Source of the DNA: Henckelia pumila
Lineage: Eukaryota; Streptophyta; Magnoliopsida; Lamiales; Gesneriaceae
Length of the DNA stretch: 64,000 nucleotides
Reading direction: 5' to 3'
Assembly: GCF_033568475.1 (NCBI RefSeq)
Contig: NC_133122.1
Coordinates: 187,817,449-187,881,448 of the forward strand
Within the stretch, counting starts at the first letter, position 1; each line of letters begins with the position of its first letter. Below are positions 46,336 to 56,570 of this stretch, piece after piece. The notes under the pieces are model-generated. The model worked only from the letters and a program-made list of their open reading frames with translations. It ran no database searches and was not told where the DNA came from. The position numbers and the translations under genes were made by a program.

Positions 46336-47923
46336 TGTAGTAACCCGTATCCGAAATTAACGATTTATGCGTAATTAATCATGTAATCATGTTTAGATTA
46401 AGTAAAACATGATTAAGGAAATTCCAAATGGATTAATGGAGTCCAGAAATGGTTTCAGGACACTCGAAAATGGTGGGTAAGGTTCGGAAGGTTCGGACGC
46501 TCCAAACCTGAGTTCGGAGGATCCGAACATGGGCTGAGGCAGGCTTCGGAGGCTCTGAAGACTTCGGACGATCCGAAGTGGGTTCGGACGATCCGAACTA
46601 TAGCCCAGCTAGCTGTCCCAAATTAATATGTCATCGGTGACATCATCCGAACAGAGTTCGGACGACCCAAAGGGAGAGATCGGACGATCCGAACAGTGTT
46701 CGGGACAGGTGCATGGTTGCATGCGATTGGATTGACACGTGGCGGAGATCGGACGATCCAATGAGACGATCGGACGGCCCGAAGCAGTTCGAACGCTCCG
46801 AAGGCTAGTTCGGACGATCCGAACGTGTGCTATAAATATGAGGTCCGAGCTCCTCATTCGTGCAAATTTTGAAATCCTCTCCTTCGCCCACGTGGCTCTA
46901 TTTTAGGGCTTTGGGTACTCTTATTTTAGAGTTGGAGTAGGGAAAATATTCTAGCATAGTCAGACAGTGTCTGACATAGTAGCGGAGCAGTGCTCATGTA
47001 GTGGAGCCGTGCTCAAGGCTGTGGAGCTGCAGCAGGGGTGTGCCCCTAGTTGCGGGATAGTTGCCATCAATGGGCTGATGACGGACGCAGGTATAGCTAC
47101 GGTCTCCTTAAATTATTTAGGAGTATGCAATAGCTTAGTTAATGATTTTAGATCTTATTTAATGATGCATGGGTATTTGCATTGTAGAGTTGTTGATAGG
47201 CTTGGAACCTAGAGTGGGACTGCTAGGACTGCCTGTAATAAGGTATGTAAGTACTGACTGAGATAGCCAGCGGGTTTTGCATTCTTATATGTTGCATTTG
47301 TGTGTCATATTATTATGCGGCATGTGCATATCATATTGTGCCTGTACAACTTTTGAGATGAGCTATGGAGGGCCGCTCAGCCCTGTTCGGACGGTTGATG
47401 TCGAGCGTCCCGCGACCGACGGGTTAGCTGGCACTGGCATCTGTAAGACACGGTCTACGTCCATTGGGAATGAGCAGTGTACACAGGGTTTGCTCCCCGG
47501 GTTGTACTACTCATGTCCTAGGCGCCATTACTGAGCAGTTGTATACAGTTATCCCAGATATGGATACCCTGTCAATTGCATGCATCATGTTTGTATGTTT
47601 TACCCATGCTTTCGTATTGAGCTTAGAGCTCACGTCCAGTCTTTTCTGTGTATCTGGACACCCCATTCGACGGGGCAGTTGTAGGTGTAGGATTGAGCAC
47701 CAGGAGCTTGGAGTAGCCAGTGACCAGTGAAGACAGCAGGATTAGCTGTAGGTTTTGCCCTTTAGGCTTATTCATTCGATTGGGTTGTATAATCGAATTT
47801 GTTTAACCGGTTGTATTCTGCTGGTCTGCTTTTATTTAAGTCTTCCGCAGCGATTTATTTTAATGCATGCTTAATTATGCTCTTAACTCTGATTAGGTAG
47901 TGGATCCGGGTTGGGTTGCTACA
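46336..47923 (+). repeat. 3' LTR of non-coding element
   Basis: Near-identical to 40489-42075. Differences are mostly transitions (for example GATGACGTCA-type sequence reads TGACATCA here). TATAAATA is at 46831-46838. Ends GGTTGCTACA followed by GTTAA. Confidence 0.93.
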
Positions 47924-47928
47924 GTTAA

Positions 47929-48417
47929 TTATTATATAGCTCGGAAGAGTGTATAACTGTAACAGAGCTTTTGGAAGAACATAGTTTATCACATATCATT
48001 AAGCCTAAATTTTTAATAGGAATATTAGAATAGAATCTTAATTGATCCATTTTATGTGTTTCTCAGGAGAGGAAAATAAAAATAATTAAGTGTTCTTGGC
48101 TATTAAATAAAAGGAATTCATGAGAATTAATTAATTAGAAGTAGTTGTTGTTGTTGAAACCAAGTGAAATAAATACTCTAGACGTTTTTTCTCTCATTGA
48201 TAATCCTTTAATTTGTGTGGTTGGCTTGTTATTTTCTATTAAATTATTTTAAGTTTGAAGCAAAAATTCTCTATTTAATTTTTTAAATAAAGTTTGAACT
48301 ATTTTAATTACAAATAGTGATATAAATTTGAAGTATACTCCTCGTGGGAACGATAATCTATTCATCATATATTAAAGCTTGACAATCGTGCGCTTGTGAG
48401 CATAAAATTACGCAGCA
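47929..48417 (+). repeat. Athila-like 3' LTR, right part
   Basis: Continues the LTR from 40488 and ends TTACGCAGCA, matching TTACGCAACA at 20335, followed by the target copy GCTAT. Confidence 0.9.
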
Positions 48418-48422
48418 GCTAT

Positions 48423-49643
48423 GAAAAAGTAAGCAGGCCCAAGTATAAATCATGGCCCCTAACCACTGAAACCGAGAGCACATTCTTGATATTATTGATA
48501 TTTTGAGATGAAGTTCTTGGGCTGAAGGATAGGGCAGATTTTTCGAAATTAACCAATTTCCCTGAAGCTCTTTCATACATCTAAAGACACTTGAGAACCT
48601 GCACCCCATCCTCTTTTGTTTCCCTGAAAAAAACTATATTATCATCAGCAAAGAAAATGTGTGAAATTGTTGGACTAGAATTTTCTAGCTTCACTCCCTT
48701 AAACAACCGACGCTCTGTTGCCTTGGATAGAAGATAAGACAAGCCTTGTGCACAGATAACAAAGAGATACAGAGATAGGGGATCTCTTTGCCCAGTCCCC
48801 TCAGCTGAAACGATCCAAAATATCCTTATTAAGTCGAAAAGAGTAAGGGACTGTCGTAACGCACCTTATGATAAGAGTGACCCAGCCTTCGGCAAAACCC
48901 AACTTTCACATCAGTGATTCAAGGAAATTCCATTCAACTCTGTCATAAGTTTTACTCATGTACAGTTTCAATGTCGCAAAGCCTGCCTTGGCCTTTCGAT
49001 TATTTCGAATCCAATGCATGCACTCAAGCCCTACTATTGCATTTTCAACGATTAAACGGTCGGGGATAAATGCACTCTGAAAAGAATCAATAATCTGGGC
49101 CAGAATCGGTCTAAACCAATTTGTTATTGCTCGGGCAAAAATATTATAACATGTATTGCAAAGGCTTATCGACCTGAAGTTTTTCAACGATATCGGATCG
49201 TTAACTTTCAAAATTAAATTAATGAGTGTCGAATTCCAATCTGATAGATCACCTTGATTGTTTAGGATCGATAAGGCGGTAGTAGTAATATCTTTGCTGA
49301 TGGCCGGCCATATTTTTTGATGAAATAAAGCCGTGAACCCATCCTGCCCAGACGCTTTTGATGGATGCATGTCAAAAACCTCTCTCTTAATGTCTTCCTC
49401 TGAAAAAGTAGCACATAATATTTCATTCATTTGTTCAGAAACTATCGAGTCAGTGAATTCCATGACTACCTCAAAATCCATCGATGAATGTCTAGAAGAC
49501 GCAAAAATTTTAGCAAAGTACTCTGTTGTGATGTCTGCCATCTTCTGAATATCCTCACACCAATCCCCCTTGTCACTCACAATTCCTTTGATAAAATTTT
49601 TTATGTGTACATAGAAGTAGAATAGTGAAAGTATTTGGTGTTC
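48423..49643 (-). pseudogene. LINE ORF2 reverse transcriptase, N-terminal and catalytic part
   Basis: The frame 49580-48906 gives the RT fingers (HPSKASGQDGFTALFHQKIW, NLILKVNDPISLKNFRSISL, FQSAFIPDRLIVENAIVGLE) and the start of the palm (FATLKLYMSKTYDRVEW; the usual Asp in the KAYD motif reads KTYD). Further frames to about 48430 carry the FFADDNIVFF catalytic region (about 48630-48660), with a stop soon after. A frameshift is also visible near 49590. It joins 19161 after removal of the Athila nest. Confidence 0.88.
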
Positions 49644-49648
49644 CTATC

Positions 49649-51545
49649 TGATAGGATCAAAAACGGTGTGCAGAGAGAGGGGGGGGGGGGGTGAATACAC
49701 ACTTTAAAAATATTTTGAGCTACAATAGCTCGTTCTTGAAATGTTCAAATATGAACCAAGCACCAATAAATTATATCAAGTTTGGTTACAAAACCAAGCG
49801 AAAAATACTCAAAATAATTCATCTAAAAACTAATTTAGCATTTGAGAAATCATTTGAAAAGATTACAAGTTGTGATAGTAAAAACATTTTGGTTGAAGCA
49901 TTTTATCAAACACTTTGTATGCAATATTTTGGTACTTTAAAGAACATATAAAATGTTTCAACAAATCACCTAAAAACAGTAACAATAAGTAAATACGATA
50001 AAGTAAAGAGACAAGAATTTTTTTATGGATGTTCGGAGCTCAATCTCCTATGTCACCCCTTCTTACTCACGAGAAGGATCCACTAGAAAATTTTGACTAT
50101 TACAATGTCTTGTAATACACCCACTCTAAGTTAAGGACTTACCTACTGCCTAAATCGGAACTCCTAGCACCCTCTTGATTGTAGGCCTCAACCTCACAAT
50201 CCGCATAATGTTTAACATCTCTTAAGAAAAGACTACAAATACAATCTTTAATGTCTTTGTGTAAAGACCCTCACTCAAATAATGTTTACAAATCATCTCT
50301 CATATGTGTGTGAGTGAGTAAGGGTTGGGGTGTGAAGAACTTGACTATGAAAGCTCAAGAAATCTGTTGTGTTCTTCACACCAAGGGCAAGCTCTTGAAT
50401 AATCTGAATGGATATGTTTTGACGCCCTTTTCATGTGGAAAAATCTCTAACAAGCTGAATGTTCTTTTGGGTGTCCACTCTCTCTTTTTCTCAATCTCTA
50501 CATCTTGTATTTATAGCCTCCAAGAATAATATAGACGTTAGATACGATAAATATGACCGTTGGAAAGGGTTCTGTATTGTTTATGATATCACAACGTTCA
50601 TATTTCTCTTTATGGACTGTAGCTTTGACCCGTTGACTACATTTGTATCTGAAGCAGTAGACAGAAGAGATCAGGTGACAAGCTTGGTGAGCATTCGAGT
50701 GAGATTCTCAACTGCTCGAGTTGCTGTTGTCTGTTCAAACTCTTGTAACTCTTTCTGCGTTGACTTCTGGGCAAAGTGGTAAACATAAAAGGTGTATCCC
50801 TTGATCTTGAATTTCCAACGCAGCAAGAATCACTCAATTGGAAGTTCATATGCAAAAGTAATGCCCGAAGTACCAGAGCAGCTCAAATCGGTCGTGGTCT
50901 TCATTGGTCGGGAGAATATTGATCGGTCGAGGTCTTGTAGATCTTGATGCATTGATTTCTGTGCAAAGCGGTGAACATCAAAGTTTTATCTCTTTGTCTT
51001 GGATTTCAAATGCATCAAGAATCACACAATTCGAAGTTCATATGAGAATGTTATGCCCAAACGACCGGACTGTGTACAGCCTCGAGTTTTGTTATCAACC
51101 TGTGCAGAACCAGTATCATCTTCATATATTTCCAACTCATACTAAATCATTACATTTGGATCATGTATCTGAGAGATATGACCATTAAACCAGGGCTAGT
51201 TTATCATTGCATCTGTTGTCATCTTGTTCATCTAGTTCACTCTTGAGGTAGCAGTTTGACATGGCTTACATCTGATTTGGTCAACCTGTTATAAGACATG
51301 ACTTGTAGACTTTTGCGTTGGCTATGCGAAGGTTTAGGCGGCTGGTCATTTGGATCATTGAGCTATGAGATATGCTCAAAACAAGAAGCAACACCAAAAC
51401 CTAAGTTGAGCTAAGATTGTTTTCCAACAACTTAGCACTTCCAATTTGTATTCTATCAGCTGCACACTTAGTAAATATGTTAGAAACACAATGACAAGTT
51501 TTTTTATCATCAAAATCAAGATTTCTTTCATTTTCGGACCCAACA
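49649..51545 (-). repeat. 3' LTR of SIRE-like element
   Basis: About 1.9 kb. 51050-51545 matches 52452-53018 with many substitutions and one extra internal stretch. A G-run of about 12 lies at 49680-49691. No coding content. Confidence 0.7.
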
Positions 51546-52451
51546 ATATCCCCCTTTTTGATGATCACAAAACTTGGATAAAAATATGAACATTGAAACT
51601 CAAGTAATGCAAAACACATATTTCTATCTAACATATTTCTCTCCCTTTTTGTGAAAATAAAAAAGGTTCAAAATAAACAAAACTATTATAGCTCCCCCTC
51701 AAAGTTTGAATAAATGAGTTTTATAAAGGTAGAGAGGTTACTAACTCATGAAAACAACTAATATATGCACAAAATGAATTTTCATCCTCACTTGATTATT
51801 TTGGTAAAAGAGATCGCATTTTCGGACAACAATGCCGAAACAAAAATAAGCGAGGGAAATTTTTGAAAATATCACATGCTTTGAATTTTAGTCATTCATG
51901 AAGATCAAGAGATAATTAAAAATTGACTTGACCAAATCATCTTCCATATTTCTTTAACTTTTCCAAAAAGCTCAAGTATGGAAGATGCACTTGCAAGTCA
52001 AAAATCATTACACCCCTATCTTTATAATATGAACGTAAAAGAATTTTAGAAAGCAATCAAAATCTTTTAGCATATGAAATCATTTCATGAATTTTGAAAA
52101 TTTTTTAATGCACAAACAAATCAGTCTCTACTTCATTAAACAACAAATAAAGCGAGATATATAACTAACACAAATAAATCAAGTTGAGTGACTACCAAGC
52201 TTCATCAAGATTGGATTAAATTAGCTCGAACTAGCAAGCAACACAAAATCAAGATTGACATGCCAACTGAAATATTCATAAAAAATTTAAGCATCCCTTT
52301 ATAATATATAACCACAACCACTGATGTAAGGAAAATGACTAGACATTCTCAATATCAAGACATGCTAGCACAAGTAGAATATCATGTTGGCAATCAAACT
52401 CAAAAGCTCTCGTAAAGCTAATTTTAGAATGCGTTTACCAAGTTTTCTTGA

Positions 52452-53018
52452 CGATCTATGCCCAAACTACCAGACTATGTACAGCCTCGAGTTATGTTAT
52501 CAACCTGTGCAGAACCAGCAACTTCAACGTGCTTTATCATCTTCATAGGCTCAGATTCGGACTTTGACTTGTGAAGATGATTTGTAGATCATCTTCATAT
52601 ATTTCAAACTAATACTGAATCATTACATTTAGATCAGGGAGCTGAGAGATATGGCCATTAAACCAGAGCTCGTCTGTCATTGCATCTGCTGTCATCTTGT
52701 TCATCATGTTCACTGTTGAGGTAGCAGTTTGACCTGGCTAACATCTGAGTTGATCAACCTGTCATAAGACATGATTTTTAGACTTTTGCGTTGGCTATGA
52801 GAAGGTTTAGGCGTCTGGTCATTTGGATCATTGAGCTATGATATATGCTCAAAACAAGAAGTTGCGCCAAAACCTAAGTTGAACTAAGATTGTATTCTAA
52901 CAACTTAGTACTTCCAATTTGTCTTCTATCAGCTGCACACTTAGTAAATATGTTAGAAACACAATGACAAATTTTTTTATCATCAAAATCAAGATTTCTT
53001 GCATTTTCAGACCCAACA
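52452..53018 (-). repeat. Truncated 5' LTR of SIRE-like element
   Basis: Only the first 570 bases of the LTR remain. The rest, and most of the interior, are deleted at about 52452. Confidence 0.7.
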
Positions 53019-53023
53019 TTATC

Positions 53024-54226
53024 TCCTTCCGTCAACCAATTAATGTGAGCTCTCTGTTTCCAGTGCATCTCCTCCCGATTTATTTGCCTTTAAATTTCTT
53101 TTTCCAATTTTGCAATCTGAAGTCGGTTGTCTTTGATAACTTGAGAATTTATCAAACGATTCAGTTCCTTTCTCATAAGATTAATTTTCCATCCCAACTT
53201 TTCAAAGAAAGATCCAGCCCCATCTTAAGATCATTACTGCATCGTCGAAGTTTGGCTGGTAAACTGAAAATATCCCTCGAACCTGTCCATTTATGCGTAA
53301 AATAATCTGCTAAATTTTCCTCTAATAACCACTTGTGCTCAAAAGTGAAACGTCGGAAAACGGTTCATCGTGCATGAGGAGATGATTTCAAAATCAAGTA
53401 AACTGGACGGTGGTCTGATCCAAAAAATTCCAGATTCTCAATCTCCACAGAAATGGAAAAGTAAATTCCAGCTAATATTGCAAACGTATCGATCCAATCT
53501 AGCAAGAATCGGATCATCTCTCACACGTTTTTTATGCCATGTGTACTTGTCACCTTTTTTGACGGATAAGTCTTGTAACCCACAATACTCCGGAGCTCCA
53601 TAAAATTTATTCATGTGAGCTGAATTCTGCAACAGCCCACCAAATTTTTCAGAAGAATACAAAATCTCATTAAAATCTCCTCCGACCAACCAAAGAATAT
53701 TTTTTATTTTATGTATACCTGCTAACCATCTTATTAATTGCCACGACTGGCTTCTTAAAGTAGCATTTGGATTCTCATAAAATCCCATAAATGCCAATAA
53801 TTCAGTCCATTCTTTATCAAAAAGTCAATATGGCCGGCTGAATAGGATTGGATTTGCACCTCCAAATGAGAATAAGGACCCCACTTCTCTGGGTACAATC
53901 CACCACAAAATGTCCATCCAACTTGAAGCTTCTCTTCCACCATCTACATTGATAAGCAAATAATTTAGATTCACTAATAAATAATAGTGATGGGTTTTTT
54001 TCGACAATAAGACTCCGTAATTCTCGGATTGCACATTGGTTCTCAAGCCCCCGTGCATTCCAAATGAGACAACTCATTGAGATCGGCGATGACTGCGGAA
54101 TAAATAATAGTTATGGGTTTCTTTCGGCAATAAGACTCCGTAAATCTTGGATTGCACATTGGTTCCCAAGCCCCCGTGCATTCCAAATGAGACAACTCAT
54201 TGAGATTGGAGCAGCCGCCACCGGAA
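53024..54226 (-). pseudogene. LINE ORF2 endonuclease domain with duplicated N-terminus
   Basis: ORF2 starts MSCLIWNARGL, the usual start of plant LINE endonucleases, and this start is present twice (ATG near 54077 and near 54200) owing to a 123-bp duplication. The endonuclease continues through frames 54077-53817 and 53797-53438 with WLVGGDFNEILYSSEKFGG (active-site Asn/Asp) and DPILARLDRYVC. The stretch 53430-53024 leads to the RT with AHINWLTEGD, where the SIRE-like element is inserted. Several frameshifts and stops. The endonuclease nicks target DNA to prime reverse transcription. Confidence 0.88.
53981..54226. repeat. 123-bp tandem duplication in LINE ORF2 start
   Basis: Two units offset by 123 bases share ATAATAG-TATGGGTTT and CCGTGCATTCCAAATGAGAC. 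The length is 41 codons, so the frame is kept. Confidence 0.9.
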
Positions 54227-54334
54227 TACACTCCTTGTTACTGTCTTCAAATGTATATATCCGAATTCTCTTAGCACTGCCACTAAGAGTCTCCAAACAA
54301 TCAATTGTCGTTTCCCATAGACCAAATTAAAAGA

Positions 54335-55439
54335 TTATTCCAGATTATCCAAGTTAATCTGACCTCCTCGTGCCATTCGCTTCCAGTTTTCCTTGGTTGT
54401 ATTAACAAGATTCTTTAATACTGGATCACTACTGATGGTCTCATTATTACCATGTTCGACCATGATAGCTTGAGAATCCATCTCTGGAGTTAGAGTAATC
54501 AGCTTCGGTTCGTCACAAGCCATCCCTATATTATCGTATGTCGTTCTTTTCTCCCTCGAAGAATCCAACCCATCTAGGTTCAATGGGGAGTCACCCAGCC
54601 CCCGTGACCTATTACCACCATCTTTCTCATGAGATTGATCACCCGCTAAATTACTGTAAAGTGGGTTTTTAATTTAGATGTACTGAATTTTCTTTCCCAC
54701 GACAAGGAAGAAGCCCGAAGCCAATTCCCAAACTTTGGTTATGTCACTCCCTCACTCGTATTATTGCAATCCCGCTGCACACGGACAAATCTCCCACACT
54801 GAAAACAGAAATTGGGTAATCTTTCATACAAAAGGATGATACAAATATCCTCTTTTTATTGTTCAACTTGAACCCACAGTCCTTTGGCGCAAAGGTTAGG
54901 CTATATCCAACAAAACTCAAATTCGAGCAAATCTCCCAATACAATTACCATCATGCCCTATATCCACTTCAAGAACCTTACCAATTATCCCTCCTATGTT
55001 ATGTAAAATACACAGGTGCATGAATGCTAACGGCACATTCTGACACTGAACCCACATAGGAATTTCATCGAACACCATGTCCGTAGGTTTCTGAAGTCCA
55101 GTTGGAGCTTTAAAGATCACTAAGTTCTTGAAGAAAGATCATGGTCCATCCATCAGCGCGTGTTTTCAATCTATTTTTGAAGAAAACTCTAACAGAAAAA
55201 TATTAACCACAACCAATTCGATCTTCACCGGTTGTATTTCTTGTAGAATCCGAGGCATTTGAATACTGAATGCTTCTCTGTTTACTGCTTTGGGAGACAA
55301 ACCTTACCTACCAAACAAGAATGCAATCGTTGTTTCCCAAGAGTGGCCAAATCTTCTATAATAATGATTGGTTCATCTCTGCTCTTCACTGAAAGTTTCA
55401 ACGAGCACACCCTTCTAGCAATCTCCTCAGGATCCATAG
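54335..55439 (-). pseudogene. LINE ORF1 (DUF4283-type RNA-binding protein with zinc knuckle)
   Basis: Starts near 55439 with MDPEEIARRVCSLKLSVKS. A segment at 55120-54917 has MVFDEIPMWVQCQNVPLAFM and GGIIGKVLEVD, the DUF4283 core of plant LINE ORF1. A Cys-rich knuckle at about 54830-54780 (FCFQCGRF...RDC) lacks the expected His. The acidic C-terminal part is 54583-54335. Frameshifts and stops separate the pieces. ORF1 binds element RNA in active relatives. Confidence 0.82.
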
Positions 55440-55526
55440 CTGGATACAGAATCAGGAAGAACCTATCCTAGAGATAGGAAGACATATCACATCGAAGCCC
55501 GAAAGAGAACGGGAGAGAAAACTAAT

Positions 55527-55540
55527 TGCAATCCAGTCTT
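55527..55540. repeat. LINE target-site duplication, right copy
   Basis: TGCAATCCAGTCTT, identical to 17313-17326, 38.2 kb away. Confidence 0.93.
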
Positions 55541-55684
55541 GAATTCGTTTAAAACTAGCCAGGCTATGATTTGCGTGCATATAAAATATAAAATAAGAAC
55601 ATGTAATAAATTTAAAATAAAAATATAGAGATATATAATTAATGATTTTTTTAATCTAAAATAAATTCATTACCATCAAACTTT
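55541..55684. other. AT-rich spacer
   Basis: No feature was recognised. It may include the 3' tail of the LINE relic to the right. Confidence 0.5.
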
Positions 55685-56570
55685 TATAAAAGATAGGACA
55701 AAAGGTTGGAAGAACACCTCTCCTTTCACAACCAGACAAAGAACTAACTGACCTAGATAAACTATGAGTCGTGTGGTTATTGATATACGCACAAAAGAAA
55801 ATGAACAAGAGTGTAGTTCCGGAGCGAGAAAACTATAATCTTCCACTATTACGCCCGAACTTGAAAAATCCAAAACCAAAAAATATAAAGCATCAACTAC
55901 CAAGTTCGCACATCAGATTCCACAATGATATTGGTAAGATTGAACTCCTTGAGACAACTGAGAGCTTCACGTATACCTAAAGCTCCTGTTGTGGTCAATA
56001 AAAAAATACCAGGAAGATAACCACATATTGCTGAGATGACAACACTGGAAGAATCACGGACAATACACCCAAATCCCATGCAAGGAGGATTCCTAAAGAC
56101 CATTGCATCGGCGTTACATTTGAAAAAGTTAATCCGGGGTGGATACCTACCTATTGTATGATGTTGGATAGATGAAGATGAAGCATTGACATTCCTCTTA
56201 TTGGCCATAAAACATTGATTATATAGGTCCAGTAGTGTATGAAACACAATATTTGATGGTGTAACAGTCCCATTCCAAACCACATCATTCTGAGTACTCC
56301 ATATATTCCATAAAATCATAGCTACACCAGAAGAATCACGGACAATACACCCGAATCCCATGCAAGGAGGATTCCTAAAGACCGTTGCATTGACATTACA
56401 TTTGAAAAATTTTTAATCCGGGGCGGACACCTACATATTGTATGATGCTGGATAGAAGAAGATGAAGCATTGACATTCTTTTTATTGGCCATAAGACATT
56501 GATTATATAGGTCCACTAGTGTATGAAACACAATAGGTAATGGTGTAACAGTCTCATTCAAAACCACAAC
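55685..56570 (-). pseudogene. Second LINE: RNase H relic with internal 282-bp duplication
   Basis: Frames at 56567-56322 and 56361-55897 give a plant LINE C-terminus: a WNIWSTQNDVVWNGTVTPSN segment, RNase H start FKCNADAMVFRNP, GFGCIVRDSSSVVISAICGYL, ALGIREALSCLKEFN with the catalytic Glu and VESDVRT. The end is at about 55690-55870 in another frame. The upstream part is duplicated at an offset of 282 bases (94 codons), and the second copy is cut at 56570. It is a different element from the LINE at 17327-55526. Confidence 0.78.

Larger units (their letters stand above)
40489..47923 (+). mobile_element. Non-autonomous LTR element with no recognisable coding region
   Basis: A 7.4-kb element bounded by GTTAA (40484-40488 and 47924-47928). 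LTRs are 40489-42075 and 46336-47923, about 1.59 kb each and very similar. The primer site TGGTATCAGAGC is at 42081-42092 and the purine tract TTTTAAGGGAGGGAGAA ends at 46335. The 4.26-kb interior has no convincing gag or pol domain. Gypsy-type ancestry is suggested by the CGAGGACGAAATC-type end of the interior (about 46298-46318), common in Gypsy elements. Confidence 0.93.
19167..48417 (+). mobile_element. Athila/Tat-like Gypsy element, non-autonomous (gag and protease only)
   Basis: The 5' LTR is 19167-20335. An Asp-tRNA-type primer site follows at 20342-20359 (TGGCGCCGTTTTCGGGGA). The element ends with a purine tract at about 39627-39640 and a 3' LTR starting at 39643. Removing the CRM nest, the 2.54-kb duplicate and the 7.44-kb element in the 3' LTR leaves about 6.2 kb. 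Coding content stops after the protease; no reverse transcriptase, RNase H or integrase was found between 38254 and 39642. Confidence 0.9.
49649..53018 (-). mobile_element. SIRE/Maximus-like Copia element, internally deleted
   Basis: A minus-strand element flanked by CTATC (49644-49648) and TTATC (53019-53023), one mismatch. The 3' LTR is 49649-51545 and the partial 5' LTR 52452-53018; both start TGTTGGGTC on the minus strand. The tract AAAAAGGGGGATA lies just right of 51545. The remaining interior (51546-52451) has no coding domain. Assignment to the SIRE-like group rests on LTR and purine-tract style and is tentative; the insertion itself is well supported by the LINE frame on either side. 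Confidence 0.75.
17327..55526 (-). mobile_element. L1-type LINE split by nested insertions
   Basis: The element reads on the minus strand from ORF1 near 55440 to the A-rich tail at 17327-17340. Removing the Athila nest (19167-48422) and the SIRE-like insertion (49649-53023) leaves about 5.57 kb, normal for plant L1 elements. The perfect 14-bp flanking duplication proves a single insertion. Reading continues across both removed insertions: EGD to RNTKYFH at the Copia-like site, and LTFS to RSKRLQFDYLRER at the Athila site. All ORFs carry further stops and frameshifts. Confidence 0.93.
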
